NCBI RefSeq assembly: GCF_011493005.1
Contig: NZ_CP049156.1
Coordinates: 2,046,001-2,110,000, forward strand
From: Caballeronia sp. SBC1
GTDB taxonomy: Bacteria > Pseudomonadota > Gammaproteobacteria > Burkholderiales > Burkholderiaceae
Length of the DNA: 64,000 nucleotides
Direction: 5' to 3'
Made by a program: the position numbers and the translations under genes. Every line of letters starts with the position of its first letter. The first letter of the stretch is position 1. Below the pieces are notes generated by a model. The model was not told the origin of the DNA. It saw nothing but the letters and a program-made list of their open reading frames with translations, and did not search any database. Shown here piece by piece: positions 61,712 through 64,000 of the stretch.

Positions 61712-63481
61712 TTGGCCTCGACCCGCTCCGACATTCAAGCTCACGTGCTTTCATTCCTGCTTAAGCTTCGCACCCGGGCACAGATCCGGTTCCGCTTCTC
61801 CGAATCCCACTCCATGCTCGTGTGGGCCGTGATTGTCGGCGTGGCCGGCGCATTCGCGACGGCGGCGTTTCGCGTTGGAATCGACGAATTGCAGCGGCTT
61901 TTTGGCGGCGATCACGGTAACTTCGTTGAAATGGCCAAGCGCCTGCCGTGGCCCGTACGGGTCGCGCTGCCGACCGCAGGCGGACTGGTCGCGGGCGTGT
62001 GCCTGCTGATCGCGCGGCGTCGCAGCTCGGGTCAGGCAAATGCCGACTATATGGAGGCAGTGACCATTGGCGACGGCGTCGTGCCGGTCTGGCAAAGCAT
62101 GTGGCGCAGTATCTCGTCGCTGTTCACCATCGCAAGCGGTGGCTCCATCGGGCGTGAAGGCTCGATGGTCCAGCTCGCGGCGCTATGCGCGTCGCTGATC
62201 GGCCGCTGGGTCCACTTCGATCCGCCGCGCCTGCGCCTGCTCGTTGCCTGCGGCGCGGCGGCCGGGATCACCTCGGCGTACAACGCGCCTATCGCCGGCG
62301 CGTTCTTCGTGACCGAGCTCGTGCTCGGCTCCATGGCAATGGAAAGTTTCGGGCCGATCGTGGTGTCCTCGGTGGTCGCGAACATTACGATGCGCGAATT
62401 CGCCGGCTATCGGCCGCCTTACGAAATGCCGGTGTTTCCAACGGTCACCGGCGTCGAAGTTCTTCTGTTCGTCGTACTCGGATTGCTCTGTGGCGTGCTC
62501 GCGCCGTATTTCCTGCGCCTGTTGGCTGCATCGAAACAACGCTTCGCCAAGCTGCCCATGCCCTTGCCGATCCGGCTCGGATTCGGCGGCCTGATTGTCG
62601 GCGTGATCTCGATCTGGTACCCGGAGGTCTGGGGCAACGGTTATGAAGTCGTCAACTCGATCCTGCATCATTCGTGGACCTGGGAAGCGCTGGCCGCAGT
62701 GCTGTTCTTCAAGATCGTCGCGACCGCGGCAACCGCGGGTTCCGGCGCGGTCGGCGGGATTTTCACGCCAACACTATTCGTGGGTGCGGTGGTCGGCTGC
62801 CTGTTCGGGCTGGCAGCGCATACGATCTGGCCGCACTCCACGTCCGCCCCGTTTGCTTACGCGATGGTCGGCATGGGTGCGTTCCTGGCCGCCGCTACGC
62901 ACGCGCCGTTGATGGCGATCCTGATGATCTTCGAAATGACGCTGAGTTATCAGGTCATGCTGCCGCTGATGCTCTCGTGCGTGGTGGCATTTTTCATTGC
63001 GCGGGCATCTGCGCAGACGTCAATGTACGAAGTCACGTTACGCCGCAACCGCGACGAAAAAGAGCGCTCGCGGCTGGCCGCTACGCAAATGCGCGAGCTT
63101 GTGAAACCGGCTGACACCGTAGTCCCGCTTGATGCAGACGTGAAGACCATGACGCGGGTGTTCCTCGAATATCCGGTGAAGTACCTTTACGTCGTGGATG
63201 CCGACGGCCAGTTTCGCGGCGTGGTGGCGCTTAAGGACATCACGTCCGATCTGCTCGATGAGCGCGACACCACCGTCAAAACTGCCGAAGATTACCTGCA
63301 ACCTCATTTCGATGTCCTTACACCGGACATGTCGCTAGGTGAAGCGTTGCAGCATTTCCTGGCGTTCCAGGGCGAGCGTTTGCCGGTCATCGACTGCCCG
63401 ACACGGCCAATGTTACTCGGCGTGGTCTACAAGACATCGCTTCTCGATGCCTACTTCCGCTTGAACCCGGCATCGCGCTGA
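61712..63481 (+). CDS. ClC-family chloride channel/transporter with C-terminal CBS domains
   Basis: A 589-residue membrane protein. The ClC signatures are SGGSIGREGSMVQLAA (selectivity filter; the more common GREGP is GREGS here), AGITSAYNAPIAGAFF, and GSGAVGGIFTPTLFVG. The C-terminus (about 455-580) holds a CBS pair: VKPADTVVPLDADVKTMTRVFLEYP and DVLTPDMSLGEALQHFLAFQGERLPVID. It moves chloride, possibly in exchange for protons. The start is uncertain between TTG 61712 and GTG 61745. The 88-base gap after cadA shows no terminator. Confidence 0.9.
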   Translation: MASTRSDIQAHVLSFLLKLRTRAQIRFRFSESHSMLVWAVIVGVAGAFATAAFRVGIDELQRLFGGDHGNFVEMAKRLPWPVRVALPTAGGLVAGVCLLIARRRSSGQANADYMEAVTIGDGVVPVWQSMWRSISSLFTIASGGSIGREGSMVQLAALCASLIGRWVHFDPPRLRLLVACGAAAGITSAYNAPIAGAFFVTELVLGSMAMESFGPIVVSSVVANITMREFAGYRPPYEMPVFPTVTGVEVLLFVVLGLLCGVLAPYFLRLLAASKQRFAKLPMPLPIRLGFGGLIVGVISIWYPEVWGNGYEVVNSILHHSWTWEALAAVLFFKIVATAATAGSGAVGGIFTPTLFVGAVVGCLFGLAAHTIWPHSTSAPFAYAMVGMGAFLAAATHAPLMAILMIFEMTLSYQVMLPLMLSCVVAFFIARASAQTSMYEVTLRRNRDEKERSRLAATQMRELVKPADTVVPLDADVKTMTRVFLEYPVKYLYVVDADGQFRGVVALKDITSDLLDERDTTVKTAEDYLQPHFDVLTPDMSLGEALQHFLAFQGERLPVIDCPTRPMLLGVVYKTSLLDAYFRLNPASR

Positions 63482-63528
63482 AATTGCGCGTCGCGTGCAA
63501 AAATCGCGGTAGTGCCGGAGTGCCCGTG

Positions 63529-63540
63529 AAGCACGTGCTT
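63529..63540. repeat. Short palindrome downstream of the ClC gene
   Basis: AAGCACGTGCTT, a perfect 12-bp palindrome in the 284-base gap between the ClC gene and the final partial gene. It may be a regulator site; there is no further support. Confidence 0.3.
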
Positions 63541-63765
63541 ACGACCCTATTCTAGAATTCGCTCGAAGAACTACTGCTAGCGCCGTTTGAAACAAGGCAC
63601 GGCAGGCGCACGGCGTTTATCAGGTGAAACGCTGAAAAACCGCATTGATCGATTGGCATAGCGTTTGCTCGAATCCTCGCTACTATTATCCGTACGGCCT
63701 CGTGTTTGTGCTGTCTGAGTACCGCTTGCGTGAGCGTGTGAACCAAGTGTCTGGAGGGTTGAGCG

Positions 63766-64000
63766 ATGAAAACCTCAACGGCTTTATCGATGGTTCTGGT
63801 GTCCGTGTCGTGCTATGCCGCGCCCATCCACACGGACGACGCGGCAATCTATGCTGCTCGCCAGGCTCAAGCCATACGCGCGGAGCTTGCCCTTCGCGCC
63901 AATGACCCGCCAGTCTCGCCGCCCGCGCCGGAAGTGCGCGCACAGGAACTCGATCACGCGCACTGGGCTCATGTGGAATTACCGAAGTCGCGCTCGCCCA
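63766..64000 (+). CDS. Exported protein of unknown function, 3' end outside the window
   Basis: Begins ATG at 63766 with GGAGGG at 63753 and stays open to the last base, about 78 residues. The N-terminus MKTSTALSMVLVSVSCYAAP looks like a signal peptide with cleavage after CYAAP or nearby. The mature part visible is polar and Pro/Ala-rich (DDAAIYAARQAQAIRAELA, NDPPVSPPAPEVRAQ). I do not recognise a family, and the missing C-terminus may hold the domain. Confidence 0.65.
   Translation, partial: MKTSTALSMVLVSVSCYAAPIHTDDAAIYAARQAQAIRAELALRANDPPVSPPAPEVRAQELDHAHWAHVELPKSRSP

Overview
The window is about 62-65% G+C by eye, densely coded on both strands, and its gene complement (bcsBZC cellulose genes, kgu/ptxS 2-ketogluconate operon, FadR-regulated ribose-type ABC transporter, cadR/cadA, GcvA-like LysR regulators, PGDYG protein) fits a chromosome of a Burkholderiaceae bacterium such as Paraburkholderia, Caballeronia or Burkholderia. 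I found no rRNA, tRNA, CRISPR array, insertion sequence or prophage. All calls come from reading sequence, without database searches.

Layout. 1-7834: 3' part of a cellulose synthesis operon (bcsB partial, bcsZ, a very long bcsC). 7982-9659: an SDR without the usual catalytic residues and an NmrA-like protein. 9910-10446: ParD-like antitoxin with operator palindrome and a frameshifted RelE/ParE-like toxin. 10597-11880: two tandem YceI periplasmic proteins with a terminator. 12115-16706: sugar ABC transporter (binding protein, permease, ATPase) divergent from a FadR/GntR regulator, with two operator-like repeats between. 16707-21785: iron uptake, with a TonB-dependent siderophore receptor converging on a DUF3325-DUF3649-PepSY operon, both with Fur-box-like sites. 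22066-28537: small proteins, a Rieske oxygenase, a DUF938 methyltransferase, an ankyrin protein, a PRC-barrel lipoprotein and an MFS carrier.

28593-33183: CoA-transferase, LysR, MFS carrier and a crotonase that resembles methylmalonyl-CoA decarboxylase more than a hydratase; probably a pathway for a small carboxylic acid. 33185-34582: FAD disulfide oxidoreductase. 34830-41471: a sugar or sugar-acid locus (AldA-like dehydrogenase, MFS, enolase-superfamily protein with unusual metal-site residues, GMC oxidoreductase, LysR). 41766-43118: Na+/H+ antiporter behind a near-perfect sigma-54 promoter motif. 43235-44978: lysine/saccharopine dehydrogenase family protein and Lrp. 45288-47689: Spy-like, PGDYG, a small hypothetical and YhfC-like proteins.

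47710-53144: complete 2-ketogluconate operon kguE-kguK-kguT-kguD-ptxS, with a 14-bp PtxS-like palindrome upstream and a terminator between kguD and ptxS. 53272-54903: a low-G+C TPR-glycosyltransferase-like gene bracketed by a 12-bp direct repeat. 54891-56983: LysR and YeiH exporter, divergent around a perfect LysR box. 57144-58736: GST and aldo/keto reductase. 58819-61623: cadR and cadA, divergent around a MerR-type dyad. 61712-63481: ClC channel with CBS domains. 63766 to the window end: start of an exported protein, truncated.

The points most worth following are the decarboxylase-like crotonase locus, the TPR-glycosyltransferase insertion, the sigma-54 motif before the antiporter, the broken toxin beside an intact antitoxin, the FadR-type operator pair, and the hairpin next to the Fur box of the PepSY operon.
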